Shown here: positions 47,618 through 60,871 of the stretch, piece after piece
How the letters are laid out: each line of letters opens with the position of its first letter
How positions within the stretch are numbered: position 1 is the first letter of the stretch
Assembly (NCBI GenBank): GCA_037962975.1
Contig: CM075669.1
Location: forward strand, 107,462,501-107,526,500
Source: Clitoria ternatea
Lineage: Eukaryota; Streptophyta; Magnoliopsida; Fabales; Fabaceae
DNA: 64,000 bases
Direction: 5' to 3'
Position numbers and translations under genes: made by a program
The notes under the pieces: model-generated
The model's database searches: none
Told to the model about the DNA's origin: nothing
Seen by the model: only the letters and a program-made list of their open reading frames with translations

Positions 47618-49524
47618 GTGCAAGGTATAACTCAACTTTGCATACTATTATCTCTTACCGATGGGACAAACGGTCCCGATCCCTTAAATATTCCCGTTGT
47701 ATCTGAATTTTTGGATGTATTTCATGATGAGGTACCTGGTTTACCTCCTCTATGCGAGGTGGAGTTTTCTATTGGTCTCGTTCTAGGAGCGGAACCTGTT
47801 TCCCGAGCGCCATATCGGATGTCTCCTATGGAATAAATAGAGTTGAAGAGACAAGTTGAAGAATTATTAGAACGAGAGTTTATTCACCCAAGTGTGTGTC
47901 CTTGGGGTGCGCCTGTTTTATTGGTGAAAAAGAATGATGGAAGTATGAGGTTATGTGTGGCTATCGATAACTTAACAAGTTGACCATTAAGAACCGATAT
48001 CCCTTACCTCACATTGACGATCTTTTGGATCAGTTGAAGGATGCTATTGTATTCTCAAAAATCGACTTGCGTTCTGGGTATCACCAAATTTGGGTGAAGA
48101 CCAAGGATACTCCTAAAACTGCCTTTCGAACTCGATATGGGCACTATGAGTATGTAGTGATGCCATTCAGAGTGACAAATGCTAATGCGATTTTCATGGA
48201 TTACATGAATTGCATCTTTCATGAATATCTAGACCGGTTCATGGTGGTGTTTATCGATAACATTCTTGTCTATTCTAAGAGCCATGAGGAACATGAAGAG
48301 CTTCTTCATCTTGTTTTGAATATCCTTTGAGAGAAAGAGTTGTATGCGAAGCTTTCTAAGTGTAAATTTTGGTTATCCAAGGTCCAATTTCTTGGACATG
48401 TTATCTCTAAGGATGGTGTTGTTGTTGATCCGTCTAAGACTGAAGCCATACTGGCTTAGGAAAGACCGGCGTCTATGATCGATGTGAGAAGTTTTCTTGG
48501 TCTTACCGAATAGTACCGAAGATTTATTAAAGGATTTTCCCAATTGGCTTTGCCTTTGATGAAGCTAACCCGTAAGAATCAGCCATTTGTGTGGAGTCTT
48601 GATTGTGAAAGGAGTTTCCAAGAGTTGAAAGTTAGACTCACTTCTGCTTCGGTGTTGGCTTTGCCAGACTTATTGAATGACTTCGTGGTGTACTGTGACG
48701 CTTCTAAGCTTGGTCTTGGTTGCGTGTTGATGCAAAAAGAACGTGTGATAGCCTATGCATCGAGACAGTTGCGATCGCATGAGGTTAATTACCCTACACA
48801 TGATCTTGAATTGGCGGCGGTGGTGTTTGCCTTGAAGTTATGGTGGCACTATTTGTATGGCTCTAAGTTTGTGGTCTTTAGTGAGCACAAGAGTCTTAAA
48901 TATTTATTTGATCAGAAGAAGCTTAATATGCGCCAACGAAGATGGATGGAATTTCTAAAAGATTATGAGTTCGAAATGAGGTATCATCCCAGAAAGGCAA
49001 ATGTGGTTGCCGATGCCTTAAGTCGGAAGTCGTTACATGTTTCTACTATGATGGCGAAGGAAATAGAGCTCATCGAGCAATTTCAGAACTTAAACGTGGG
49101 TGTAGAAATATATACCCCGAAAAAGATGTCTCTTTAGGTGTTGACGGAAGCAAATGTATTCCTTGAGACCGTTAAGCTGCAACAACCGAAAGATGAGTAT
49201 TTGATCGAGATGAAAGAAGCTCAAGCTAATGGGAAAAATTCATATTTGACAGAGGACCGTGATGGCATTTGGCATGCGAAAGACCAGATTTATGTCCCAT
49301 CTGGTGGTGATATAAGAAGATTGGTACTTGAAGAAGCTCAAAAGAGTGTTTTGAGTGTACATCCTGGTGCCACGAAAATGTATCAAGATCTAAAGAAGAA
49401 TTTCTGGTAGCCCAGTATGAAGTGGGATGTGGCTAATTGTGTATCCTCTTGCATTATTTGTCAAAAGGTGAAGGTTGAGCATCAGAAACCATCTGGTTAT
49501 CTGAGACCCCTTGATATTCCGGTT
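47618..49524 (+). pseudogene. RT, RNase H and integrase N-terminus of A, second copy
   Basis: As 31054-32960, with the same frameshifts and stops and the same VFIDNILVYSK box (48259-48261 is the Asn codon). Differences include MPFRVTNA for MPFGVTNA and NVVADALS for NVVTDALS. The segment again ends in an LTR fragment. Confidence 0.88.
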
Positions 49525-50594
49525 TGGGGGAGGCCCGTAGCACTTTGGCAAGTACGGCCATGATATTGATCCGCAGTCACGGGGTTACTAGTGCTACAGA
49601 TGGGCGAGAGCGGTTTGGTACCTGTAAAATATGTTGTTGAGCATGCATGAAATTGGATATAAGTGTACACATTTTACTACTACAGTAGGGGCATAGTACC
49701 ACACCTATGCTTGTCCCGCATTTGATATGTTTTTGTATTCCCACAGTCGGATCCATACTTAAAAATAATTCTGTTGTGCATATACATTAGCTTTAAGAGC
49801 ATTTGGACATAGCCTGAAATACGCCTAGTTGATAGCCCGAGGTGGAGATGGATGGTTGTTAAATAGAGGGAAAGTAAGCCGAGGTACTAACATTGAAAGT
49901 GTGATGAGTATTGAGAATGTTAAGGATATATTATGATATTGCCTTGTGAATATATTTATTTGGACATGTAATGTAATAAGACGGAATGATGTATCATGTG
50001 TGAAACTTGTGATGTTATCTTGAAAAATGAATGTAATGCACACATGTATAAATCTCATCATAATGTATGACTTTGATTCATTTGGATTATGTTACTCACC
50101 TCCCTGTTGCCATTTTTAAGTTTGATGTAGGTATGAAGTAAAACCCTACTCTTTTTAGAGGCCGAGTATTGGAGAAGGTAAATATGAAAGGAATATGGGT
50201 GAGCCTTGGCCGGCATATATGTATTCGTTTTGTATAACATAAGGTGTGTGTATGTTCATTTTGAAATTAATTTGATAATGGTTGATTTTGGGTGGTCATA
50301 TAGGAAAATTAGACCGGATGTGTATGGCTAATTTTCATTAGTGACCCTGATATTGTATGAATGATATTATTATTACGAAAATATATTTCTGTTGTTTAAC
50401 AAATCGGTGTGGCATCTATCATCTTCTTTTTGGCATATACTTTAACAACTACTAAATTAATTTCATCTTCCGCTTTTCCCTTGTGACGGCCTCAAGTCCG
50501 GTCGTCCGAGGTGCACTCTGATACCTTTCTCATATCTTCATATATGAGATCGGTTATTAAATAATCTAAGGTAATTACTCGGCATTATATATGT
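49525..50594 (+). repeat. A-type LTR fragment inside integrase, second copy
   Basis: As 32961-34030. The left junction reads GGTTTGGGGGAGG here and GGTTTAGGGGAGG in copy 1. Confidence 0.85.
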
Positions 50595-51902
50595 AAGAAG
50601 ATTTGTACTTGAAGAAGCTTATAAGAGTGTTTTGAGCATACATCCTGGTGCCACGAAAATGTATCAAGATCTGAAGAAGAATTTTTGGTGGCCCAGTATG
50701 AAGCGGGATATGGCTAATTGTGTATCCTCTTGCATTATTTATGAAAAGGTGAAGGTTGAGCATCAGAAACCATCTGGTTATCTGAGACCCCTTGATATTC
50801 CAGTGTAGAAGTGGAACGACATTGCTATGGACTTTGTTTCTGGGCTACCCAGAACATGTACTGGCAATGATGCTATATGGGTAATTGTAGATCAGTTGAC
50901 GAAGTGTGCTCACTTCTTGCCCATGAATATGAAGAGTTCATTGGAGAAATTAGCCCGGATGTACATAAAGGAGATCGTCAGACTACATGGTGTACCTTAG
51001 AGTATTGTATCGAATCGCGACCCGCGATTCACTTCCCGATTTTGGGGAAGCTTGCACGAGGCAATGGGTTCCAAGTTGAAGGTCAGTTTGGCGTATCATC
51101 CATAAATGGATGGACAATCCGAGCGGACAATTCAAAGCCTTGAAGATTTGTTGCGGGCTTGTGTATTGGAGCATGGTGGTTGTTGGGAAAGATTCCTACC
51201 ACTAATTGAATTTACATAAACAATAGTTACCACAGTTCCATTGGTATGGCTCGATATGAAACATTGTATGGTTGGAAATATAGAACTTCGTTGTGTTGGC
51301 TTGAAACCGGAGAGAGTTTAGCTTTGGGACCGGAGTTGATTGCTGAAATAAATGAATAGATTAAGATGATACAAGAAAATATGAAAATTGCCCAAGATCG
51401 GCAGAAGAGTTATTATGATAAAAGACAGAAGCCACTTGAGTTTCAAGTTGGCGATCATGTATTTTTAAGAGTATCAAGAGATAAGGGTATTGGAAGAGCT
51501 TTAAAGAGTAAGAAGTTAAATCTGAGGTTCATTGGACCCTACGAGGTTCTGGAGCGGATTGGCGATATTGCATATCAGATTACACTTCCTCCACACCTGG
51601 CTAACCTACACAATGTGTTCCATGTGTCACAGTTGAGGAAATATGTCCATAATCCTCTATATGTAATTCCTATGGGTGATGTTGATGTACGAGATGATCT
51701 GTCCATTCCTCTTGTTTCTGTTCGTATTGTTGAATGCTCCGTGAAGAAGCTACGAAACAAATTGGTACCCTTGGTGAAAGTTGCATGGAAGCATGGAAAT
51801 ACTGAGACGCTCACATGGGAACGTGAGGACGATGTGAGGGCATGGTACCCTGATATGTTTGAATCTGGTATATTAAACTTCAGGGATGAAATTTCTTTTT
51901 AG
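50595..51902 (+). pseudogene. Integrase and chromodomain-like tail of A, second copy
   Basis: As 34031-35338, with the same lesions. The open C-terminal frame starts slightly earlier (51366) because of a base change and runs 178 codons to 51902. Confidence 0.87.
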
Positions 51903-51913
51903 GTGGGGTGGAT

Positions 51914-54900
51914 TGTAACACCCTAAATTTTAAAGAAAATAAATTTATTGAATAGAGATAATTAATTAATTATGGTCCAATAAATGTGGAAGAATTAACT
52001 TGACATTAGAGGTGAATTATAGGTAAGTTAAGACTTACCAGAATCGGATAATTTAACAGATGATATGGGACCCACTTGGTCAAATTAAATATTTGATGGG
52101 TCTAGTGAGTTTAAAAGATTATTGTGATTAGGGTGGTATAATTGAAATAATTTTTAGTGTTAAGGAAAGGATTAATCGGACTCAATATATGTTATTAAAC
52201 GGAGAAAATACAAGCCAAATGGAATTAAAAGAAATTGAAAAACTTCCTTTTCTTCTCCTCAATCAGCCGTGAGCATTTTTCCTCTTGATTAGCATTTATA
52301 TTTGTTGGGTATTAGGAATTATTAACCATTGGGAAAAAATAGAGACGATGTACCCTTTTAACCCTTGGACATTGACCAGAATGGTCATCTTTTTCTCTTT
52401 CCCTTCTCCAAAACCGTGCACACTCCTTCTTCCCCCATCACTCTTCATTTCTTCTTCTCTCCAAAAACCCTAAGTAAAAAGGGTGGTGTTTCTCTTCTCT
52501 TCTCCTATTCCGTCATTGAAAGAGCTTGGAGGAGCTTGAAGCTTGAAGTCTCTTCTTTCCTCCTCCTCATTTTCATGTGGATTTTTCCTCTCTTGGAAAA
52601 CTCTCTCATTCCTTCTCTTGAGGTAAGATCTTGCTATTTCTCAAGAGTGTGAACTATGGGTCTTTGAGTTTTTATGTTGGGTGAGTAAGTTAATGAATGT
52701 TGTTGGGTTTTAATGAAAACCCTAACCCTAGGATCTAGGGGAATGTGAGATATGAGTGGAGAAGCATTTATTGTGTTAAATAACTATTTTTGGTGAGGTG
52801 AAATGTTGTTATTAATGGTGAATGGCCATTAACGAAGCTTAATGGTTGTTGGGAACCATTAATGTGGGAGCCCGGTAACGAGTTTGGTAATAAATGTGCA
52901 TAATAATAAATGCAGACGCCTAAACTGTGGTGGTGGTGGCTGAACGAATAAAATAAACGGGACTGAGAGTTAAGATGCTGGAAGACATCGAGTAAATAAA
53001 TAAGGCCGATGTGGTTGAATAAAAAATTAATTGTGTGATATATTGTGATGTAGGAAATATCCCCAGTTATGAGGCGGAACCATCTGACCGCAGTGATTAC
53101 TACTTCTCTTAAGGTAGGAGGGGGTAACTATTCTAAATGCATGATTTCATCCATTGGTGATGTGAAAATATGTGAATATGATTGTGCTTGTTGATTGCTT
53201 ATGTGGACGATGTGATGATTTCATGATTTGAGTGTATTTAGAATGATTGATGTTATGTGGCATGTGTTTAGAATGATGAATATGCTGTTAAACTGGTCTG
53301 AGCCAGAGTCAACAATCTGGTGTAGGACCAGCCACGAGAGTCAATAGATGACTGAGGATTTAGACCGGTACTGTATGTATCCGGTATGATTATCTAGTAT
53401 CCTAATGAGAGCAGACCGATCTTGATGTTTGATGTTTTACTTGCTGAGTTTGTGTTGCATACAGAACGAATAAAGCGATATCCGTATTCTGGTACCAGTA
53501 TCGAGATCGGATTAGACATTATATTGAATATGCTGATGAAATATGTCATGATGGTATGAGACCATGTTTTGAATTGAAATCAGTGATTTGGAATATACCA
53601 ATTATATATATATATATATATGAATTGATAATTATGATTGCCACTAACTACCGATGTGTGTGAGTCCAACGAGAATTGGTAAAGATTGAAAGTACAGAAA
53701 TCCACTAAATGGTGGTTATAAATGGACGATTGATTGAGTGGCTTTTAGGATGCACAGTGTGAGAATGCATTGATTGGCATTGCATCCATGGCATATCATT
53801 CGCTGCTTATACAGAATGTTAGGGGTTCCAATAGGCAGGCCTAGTGGGAGGACAGCCCAGTGCACGGGTATACTGTTATTGCTCTATAGTGATTTGGGGA
53901 ATCACGAAGCTGTCCTTAGTTTGGTGACGAGGCACCCTATGTGGCAGGCCCTGTGGGAGGGTGGCTCTGTGATGAGTAGTTGACCTCGGTGTCCGATGGG
54001 GCACGGCTTCCTTGATGTGTGTTCGGGGGAGGCCCGTAGCACTTTGGCAAGTACGGCCATGATATTAATCCGCAGTCACGGGGTGACTAGTGCTACAGAT
54101 GGGCGAGAGCGGTTTGGTACCTGTAAAATATGTTGTTGAGCATGCATGAAATTGGATATAAGTGTACATATTTTACTACTGGAGTAGGGGCATAGTAGCA
54201 CACCTATGCTTGTCCCATATTTGATACCTTGTTGTATTCCCACAGTCGGATCCGCACTTGAAAATAATTCTATTGTGCATATGCATTAGCTTTAAGAGCA
54301 TTTGCATATAGCCTGAAATACGCCTAGTTGATAGCCCGAGGTGGCGATGAATGGTTGTTAAATAGAGGGAAAGTAAGCCGAGGTACTAACATTGAAAGTG
54401 TGATGATTATTGAGAATGTTAAGGATATATTATATATATATGATATTGCCTTATGAATATATTTATTTGGAAATGTAATATGCTGAGACGGAAAGATGTA
54501 TCATATGTGAAACTTGTGATGTTATCTTGAAAAATGAATGTAATGCACACATGTATAAATCTCATCATAATGTTTGACTTTGATTCATTTGGATTATGTT
54601 ACTCACCTCCCTGTTGCCATTTTTAAGTTTGATATGGGTATGAAGTAAAACCCTACTCTTTTTGAAGGCCGAGTATTGGAGAAGGTAAATATGAAAGGAG
54701 TGTGGGTGAGCCTTGGCCGGCATATATGTATTCGTTTTGTATAGCATACGGTGTGTGTATGTTCATTTTGAAATTAATTTGATAATGGTTAATTTTGGGT
54801 GGTCATGTAGGAAAATTAGACCGGATGTGTTTGGCTAATTTTCATTAATGACCTTGATAATGTATGAATGATATTATTATTATGAAAATATATTTCTATT

Positions 54901-55174
54901 GTTTAACAAATCGTTGTGGCATCTATCATTTTCTTTTTGGCATATACTTTAACAACTACTAAATTAATTTCATCTTCTGCTTTTCCCTTGTGACAGCCTC
55001 AAGTCTGGTCGTCCGAGGTGCACCCTGATACCTTTCTCATATCTTCATATATGAGATCGATTATTAAATGATTCGGGGTAATTACTCGGCATTATATATA
55101 TAGAATTTCTTCTTCTTTTAATTATTTTCAAACCGTGAAAAATTTACCCCTATTTTTGAAATTGGGGTGTTACA
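51914..55174 (+). repeat. 3' LTR of A, second copy
   Basis: 3261 bp, TGTAACACCCT to GGGGTGTTACA, then ATCCT at 55175-55179. It differs from 35350-38610 by only a scatter of single bases. Confidence 0.93.
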
Positions 55175-57199
55175 ATCCTAACCTTAGGGAGTCTCAATTC
55201 ATCTCTGCCTCATAAAAAAATCCAAAATTCTGCTACTTATAATGTTCAAGATACAAGATTCTGCCATATACAACATCCTAGATACAGGTTTAGGGCCTTA
55301 GAGACTAGCCCTAAAAATTAGAGGTGTTACATAATTTAAATTTAGTCAATTGAATAATCCAATTAAATAAGAAATAAAGTATACACAATAATTTAGCATA
55401 AATAATTATAATACTAATAGAAAAATTTATTTTATAAATAATATGGTTATGAAAATAGAAATACACATAAACGTAAAATATTCTTTTTATTAATTCATCC
55501 TAATATATAGTAATTGGGAGTGAATTAATCCTTCTAAAAGTTGTATTACTTTAAGATTTGAATCCTTAACAATGTAAGTAAATTTCATTTAAATCTATCC
55601 TTATACAAACAAACTATTATTTTGAGAAAATTTAATTGGTATATACATATATATTATAGAAACATATAAACCACAATTTTATCAAATGATATCAAATTAT
55701 AAGAAATTTTTAATTTAATTATAGATATACAATTGAAATTTAATCAATTTAATAATCCAATCAAATAAAAATTAAAGTATTAGCATAAATTACTATATAA
55801 TATGCACAAAATATTTTTTTTCATAAATAATATACTTATGATGATAGAAATATTCAGAAGAACAAATTGTTATTTTTATTAAACTTCATTCATGTGAATT
55901 TGAATCTTGGAAAATAAATATTTATAATTTTATAGGTAATGATATCGTGTAATACAATTAAATATTTTCTATTATAATATTTTTTATAATTTTTATATTT
56001 TAATATAATAAAATGCTACATATATGTTAATAATTAAAAATTATTACAATAAATAAGTTTAGTATATTATTCTATATTTCAATAATGGTATTTAACTAAT
56101 CAATAAATAAATTTTTTATTAATCAAATAATTATAGTAAAATATTTTAAATTATTTTCACCATACATTTTTAATGATAAATAATAAGTAAACAAATACAA
56201 TATAAAACTCACCTTAATATTTAATTCATTATATCAAAATACATAATTATTTAATATAATAAAATAATATTTAAAAAAGAAAAAGTAACATAAATTAACA
56301 AATATAGCAAATAATCCAATTAACTAAAAAAAATGTAATTGGAGTATGGTATAGAGATGCTTGATGTTGTCTCATTGGGAGGTTCTTCCAACTTGAAGAG
56401 TATGGGTTTCTAGTATTGTGTCGCATTGTTGCTTTAACTCTTGTAACTCTTGGTGTAATTGTTTGATGAGTTTATTTCGTGGGTCGAAGGGAGTAGAGGC
56501 ATTTATATCCAAATGTTGGTTGGCTTGGACCTCATATGTTGGTTGGTGAGTCATTGTAGTAGATTCAAGATATGAAGCAGAGTTGACTAATCAATACTTT
56601 GATCATATTGTTTCTCTTTGTTTAGGACGTCTTTTATGTAACCATATGGAGTTGGGACTAGTCAACTTTGTTCCATAGTGTCCTAATAGGCATGTCAAAT
56701 GATCTTGTTGGTATAAGGGGTATTAGATAAGTGTATAAAAGTTCATATCTCCTCTCTTTTAACAATCTAGTGCATGGGGATCCAATATGTACTTCTCCAC
56801 CTCTCTCATGAGGAACAAGGGGTCTTTATGTTAGATGTCTCCTAATTTGGTGACCACTCTATGAGGGTGAAATTCAATATCACAAATAAAGATATTTGAT
56901 ACTTAAGTCAGTAAGTATATCAAAGCTTAAGCATTAAAAAATATACCTAAGATGTATTGTATGAACAATATTTATGGGATTCATAGGGTAAATCGTGTAA
57001 TGATGACTATGCTAGTACCTTTTTCGCATTTTATTAAAAATGTGTTGTTAGCGTAGTAATTCCTAACATATCTACAAGTATCATTTGATATAACCTCTAC
57101 ATTGGCTTGGCTTTTAGCTACCAATTAGGTGCCTTACTCAATGTAAGTCTTCTTGGATATTCATAAGGGATACCAAATGTAACAAGTAACATATAGGTA
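55175..57199. other. AT-rich spacer, second copy, no gene
   Basis: As 38611-40640. It ends with AGGTA (57195-57199), the left target duplication of unit D. Confidence 0.6.
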
Positions 57200-58200
57200 T
57201 GTTAGCCAAGGCCTCGATACTCAAGAGGGGGGGTGAATTGAGTATTTCAAATTTTCGCGCGGAATCCCTTTCAAAACGGTTAGTAGTACACAAATGATGC
57301 AAGATAAAAGATATGATAATTATGAAGCACATTTCATAGTAAAATACTTTAAGTTAAAAGTACAATATTCAAGAATTGATTTTGATAAATAAGGCAAGTT
57401 ATTAGCTTAGGCAATTCTTGAAGTTCTTAGCATGCTATAATTAATTTCAATATAAGTATAATTTCAACAACTCAAATTAATTAAGCATGATAGTTTACTA
57501 ATTTGTTAACACTAATATTCTTCTTCCTCAATAATCAAATCCAACAATGTTTAAGACATTTGATTCATGGATTTAATTTAATCTAACTTCAATAATGTTA
57601 ACCAATATAGTTTGCAACTTATAGCATGCACTTAGTCCAATTTAATTACGAATGATATAATGAATCAAGTGAGCAATTTAAGTGCACAAATTAAATGAGT
57701 TTAGGGAAGAGAGAATTTGCAAACCGATATAACGAGTTCCACCACCCCGGTGTACGTCTCGCCTTCAAGCAACCCACTTGAAGGATTTCCACTATTGGAG
57801 ATTAGAGATACAACTTTGAGCAATCGCGGCTTCCTAGTGTCCCACACTCAAGAACCCAATCCTCACAAGTACAAGGGCACCCCACCCAATCTCTCAATCT
57901 CACAATTACAAGGTTGAACCCTCAACCCAAACCTCTAAGGAATTTTGGTGTTTTAATGATTACAATGATAACTCTCTCACTAGAGTAGATTTACAATTTG
58001 AAGCTTCTCAAAAATAATAACTCTCAAAGAGAGGATATACAAATTTAGCTCACTCAAAATATTTTCTCTCTAACTCTTAAATAAACTATCAAGAGGAATA
58101 TGCCAAATAATTAAACATAGAGAGAATTGCAACGAGAGGGAGGAAGAAGAACAGAGGAAATGCTTCCCTGTGGTGTGTTTTTCTTCTTCAATTTTCCTCT

Positions 58201-58210
58201 CTATTTATAG
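58201..58210 (-). promoter_or_regulatory. TATA box of unit D
   Basis: CTATAAATAG on the minus strand, 752 bp from the minus-strand start of the unit and downstream of the palindrome array. Confidence 0.6.
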
Positions 58211-58367
58211 CCTTCAGGGAACCTGATTTTTGCATTTAATAATTCCTTCAGCATTGTATATGACATAGTGGAGCGTGGCTTTGCTAACTTTAAATTTGTC
58301 ATAGTGCGATTTATGCTTTCCATATGCGATTCCAGGTTGTCCAGCGTTCAGCTTCAATTTCAAATAG

Positions 58368-58702
58368 AATGAATCTATTCATTCTCTAAATGAATCTATT
58401 CATTTAGTGTTTATCTGTGCAATTTTGGACACTGCCAGGCGTATGAATCGATTCACCTTGGTTATGAATCAATTCATTCATTTAAAATATATTTTCTGGG
58501 CACACCAATACGCATGAATCGATTCGTAGTGATGTTGAATCGATTCAAATAGCAAAACAACACTTCCTGGGCATATTTAATCGAATGAATCGATTCAAAT
58601 ATGTGTGGAATCGATTCAAGTGATCAAAAGGCTTCCTGGACACATTTAACACCGTGTGAATCGATTCATTTTACTATGCCTTACATAATGAATCGATTCA
58701 AT
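58368..58702. repeat. TGAATCGATTCA palindrome array in unit D
   Basis: Ten or so copies of TGAATCGATTCA and variants (AATGAATCTATTCATT, ATGAATCAATTCAT) are spaced 15-45 bp apart in otherwise unrelated sequence, upstream of the minus-strand TATA box. Confidence 0.85.
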
Positions 58703-58962
58703 CACCTGATTCATGCATTTTGGCACTTTGTTTCACTCTTTTTGATATTTGTTTAATCATGGCTCTAATCCTTTAATCCTTAGGCACTTTGTTGATCATT
58801 TTCCATTTGATTTAAGCCACTTAAAATGCCTTGAAACATTTCTTTAGAATTCATCAATTTTCCATCATCAAACATAATTAATTCATCCATATATATATAT
58901 GTTTGATCTTGATCCTTCATTTGTTGTGTCATTATCAAAACCTACATCAACATAAAAATACA

Positions 58963-59438
58963 AGGTATGTGCCTAAGGATAATGACATTGCTATCAGGCT
59001 TAGAAGTTATATAAGGACTCATTTAGAGTATCTTATGGAGATTCACCAATAAGAAAGAAAGTTACTCAACTTAAACAAAGAAAAAAGGGTGATGTATAAG
59101 ATATGAGATCAACATGCACTCGAATACCTAACTGAATTAAAAATTTAATATGTTATTTTTATATGAGAGTTTATACTACAAATTTGATCATAAAATGCTA
59201 AATCATGATTCCAATACTTTATCTTTCACATTTGATTCAAATTAGACCATTAACTTATTTTAGTTAATTAGGTCCTCTATGTCCATTTTTAACTAACTTC
59301 GTTAACAAAGATTTTATGTTATTGGCCCCGCTAATGTGTTATTAGCTTTGCTGACGTGACTACTTAATATGTTAGATGTTGCTAACATGACTACTCTACG
59401 TGCCAGATGTTCCTTTCATTGGCCCTGCCAACGTGTCG
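58963..59438. other. Spacer, second copy, no gene
   Basis: As 40636-41107: dispersed-repeat wording, no gene. Confidence 0.55.
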
Positions 59439-60871
59439 TGTAACATCCTAATCTTTAGGTAGTTAATAGATATTATAATAATTATTTTTTTAGAACTAAA
59501 ATATTTAACAGTAATTTATTTAAGTAATTAAGAGATAATTAATATAGAGATATAACTAATTCTACTATAGTAGTGGCGCCCCTAATTACCAATTAATTTT
59601 TTTTATGAATAATTTTTTCACGATATTTAGATACCACCACAATGCAACTCAGCAAGCTATATAAATGATAATAGTATAGATCAATAAACAAAACACCTTT
59701 CTCATATATGACGATATGAGAAGGCATACACTACATAAAAGCATATACATAGCATATATTAGAGTTATACAAACACACCGCAGAAATGAATAGTTAATGC
59801 TTGTACAATGACTTAAAAACCACATGTTTACCAAGTTGCCGCGCAAGGTATTCCTACCACTATTTTACCTTCTAAACCATAAAAACATCACTCTCAAAAG
59901 AAGTCCATCTGCCTACCATGGAACCTGCATCACAAGCCTAAAATGGTCCACATGGGAGAGTGAGTCATACCTTCAAAATGATGGATACATTACAACTATG
60001 ATAACATATACATGTGTTTATATATATTCCATATACTTACCCAAAGGGATTCAATTCGAGAATTACACAATACGACAACATATTCATTATGTCACAAGCA
60101 CAAGTATATATACATATATATTATATATATAAAAATCATATTAATAACATGCTCATAAGTGTTAACTCAGAAAAAGTGAACATATATTAATTAATAATCA
60201 TAAATGTTAGATTATTTCTCTCACTTTCTTATCAATACTCATTTATCACACATGAGCATCTCTTTCTTATTGGCACTCATTCACCCCAAATGAGCATATT
60301 TTTCTCATTGATACTCATTCACCACACATGGACATCTCTTTCTCATTGACACTCATTCGCCACACATGGGCATCTCTTTCTCATTGGCATATCACTAAAT
60401 AAACAATTCTAGTTCGGATCCAATTGTGGGAATATAACAAAGTGTGGTAATTATATGTAAGTTTGCTATTATGTATATACTGCAGTATCATCAATAATAA
60501 TGTGTACACATATCAATATACCAATGCACGTCTCTTTTTACTGGTACTGAAGTGCCTCATCTATATGAAACGTTAATTGTCAATGTGTTGCGAACCTCCC
60601 TTAAACACACATCAAGGAAGATGTGATCCATAAAGGGATCACCAAGGGTACGCTCACTCATCGAGCCGCCCTACCACTGGGCCTCCTCATAGAATTCCCC
60701 TCCGATCACTATTATAAGAAGCTTCATGATTCTACCATTGAATTACTAGGGTCAATAATAAGAATTCACGTGCACAGGGCCGCCCTCCCATTGGGCCTCG
60801 CGAAACCCTAACATTCTAGACTGAGAAGCAATTGTGATATGCCTTTCAATATCAATGTCTTAGTATTCAAC
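59439..60871 (-). mobile_element. S3, second copy
   Basis: As 41108-42540, the minus-strand long-LTR relative. Confidence 0.6.

Larger units (their letters stand above)
57200..58962 (-). mobile_element. Unit D: solo LTR-like insertion present only in copy 2
   Basis: 1763 bp absent from copy 1, where the site is uninterrupted near 40636. Ends are TGTTAGCC and AAATACA, flanked by AGGTA (57195-57199 and 58963-58967), fitting a solo LTR. On the minus strand it has CTATAAATAG, preceded by a palindrome array and followed by a purine-rich leader. The right end in this orientation has the phrase AGAGGGGGGGTGAATTGAGT, which I know as a common plant repeat wording. An 8-bp duplication (AGGTATGT) can also be read, which would instead suggest a hAT-type element, but terminal inverted repeats are lacking. 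A 66-codon frame at 57717-57917 is not supported as a gene. Confidence 0.75.

Noticed and set aside
58368..58702. CRISPR-like array (short repeats with unique spacers)
   Set aside because: The repeats are degenerate 12-bp palindromes at irregular spacing inside a plant LTR-like unit, with no cas genes; the same applies to 4440-4975 and 6495-6910.
57195..58970. Unit D as a hAT transposon with 8-bp duplication AGGTATGT
   Set aside because: There are no terminal inverted repeats beyond TGT/ACA, whereas TG...CA ends, a 5-bp duplication and a TATA box fit a solo LTR; kept as an alternative.
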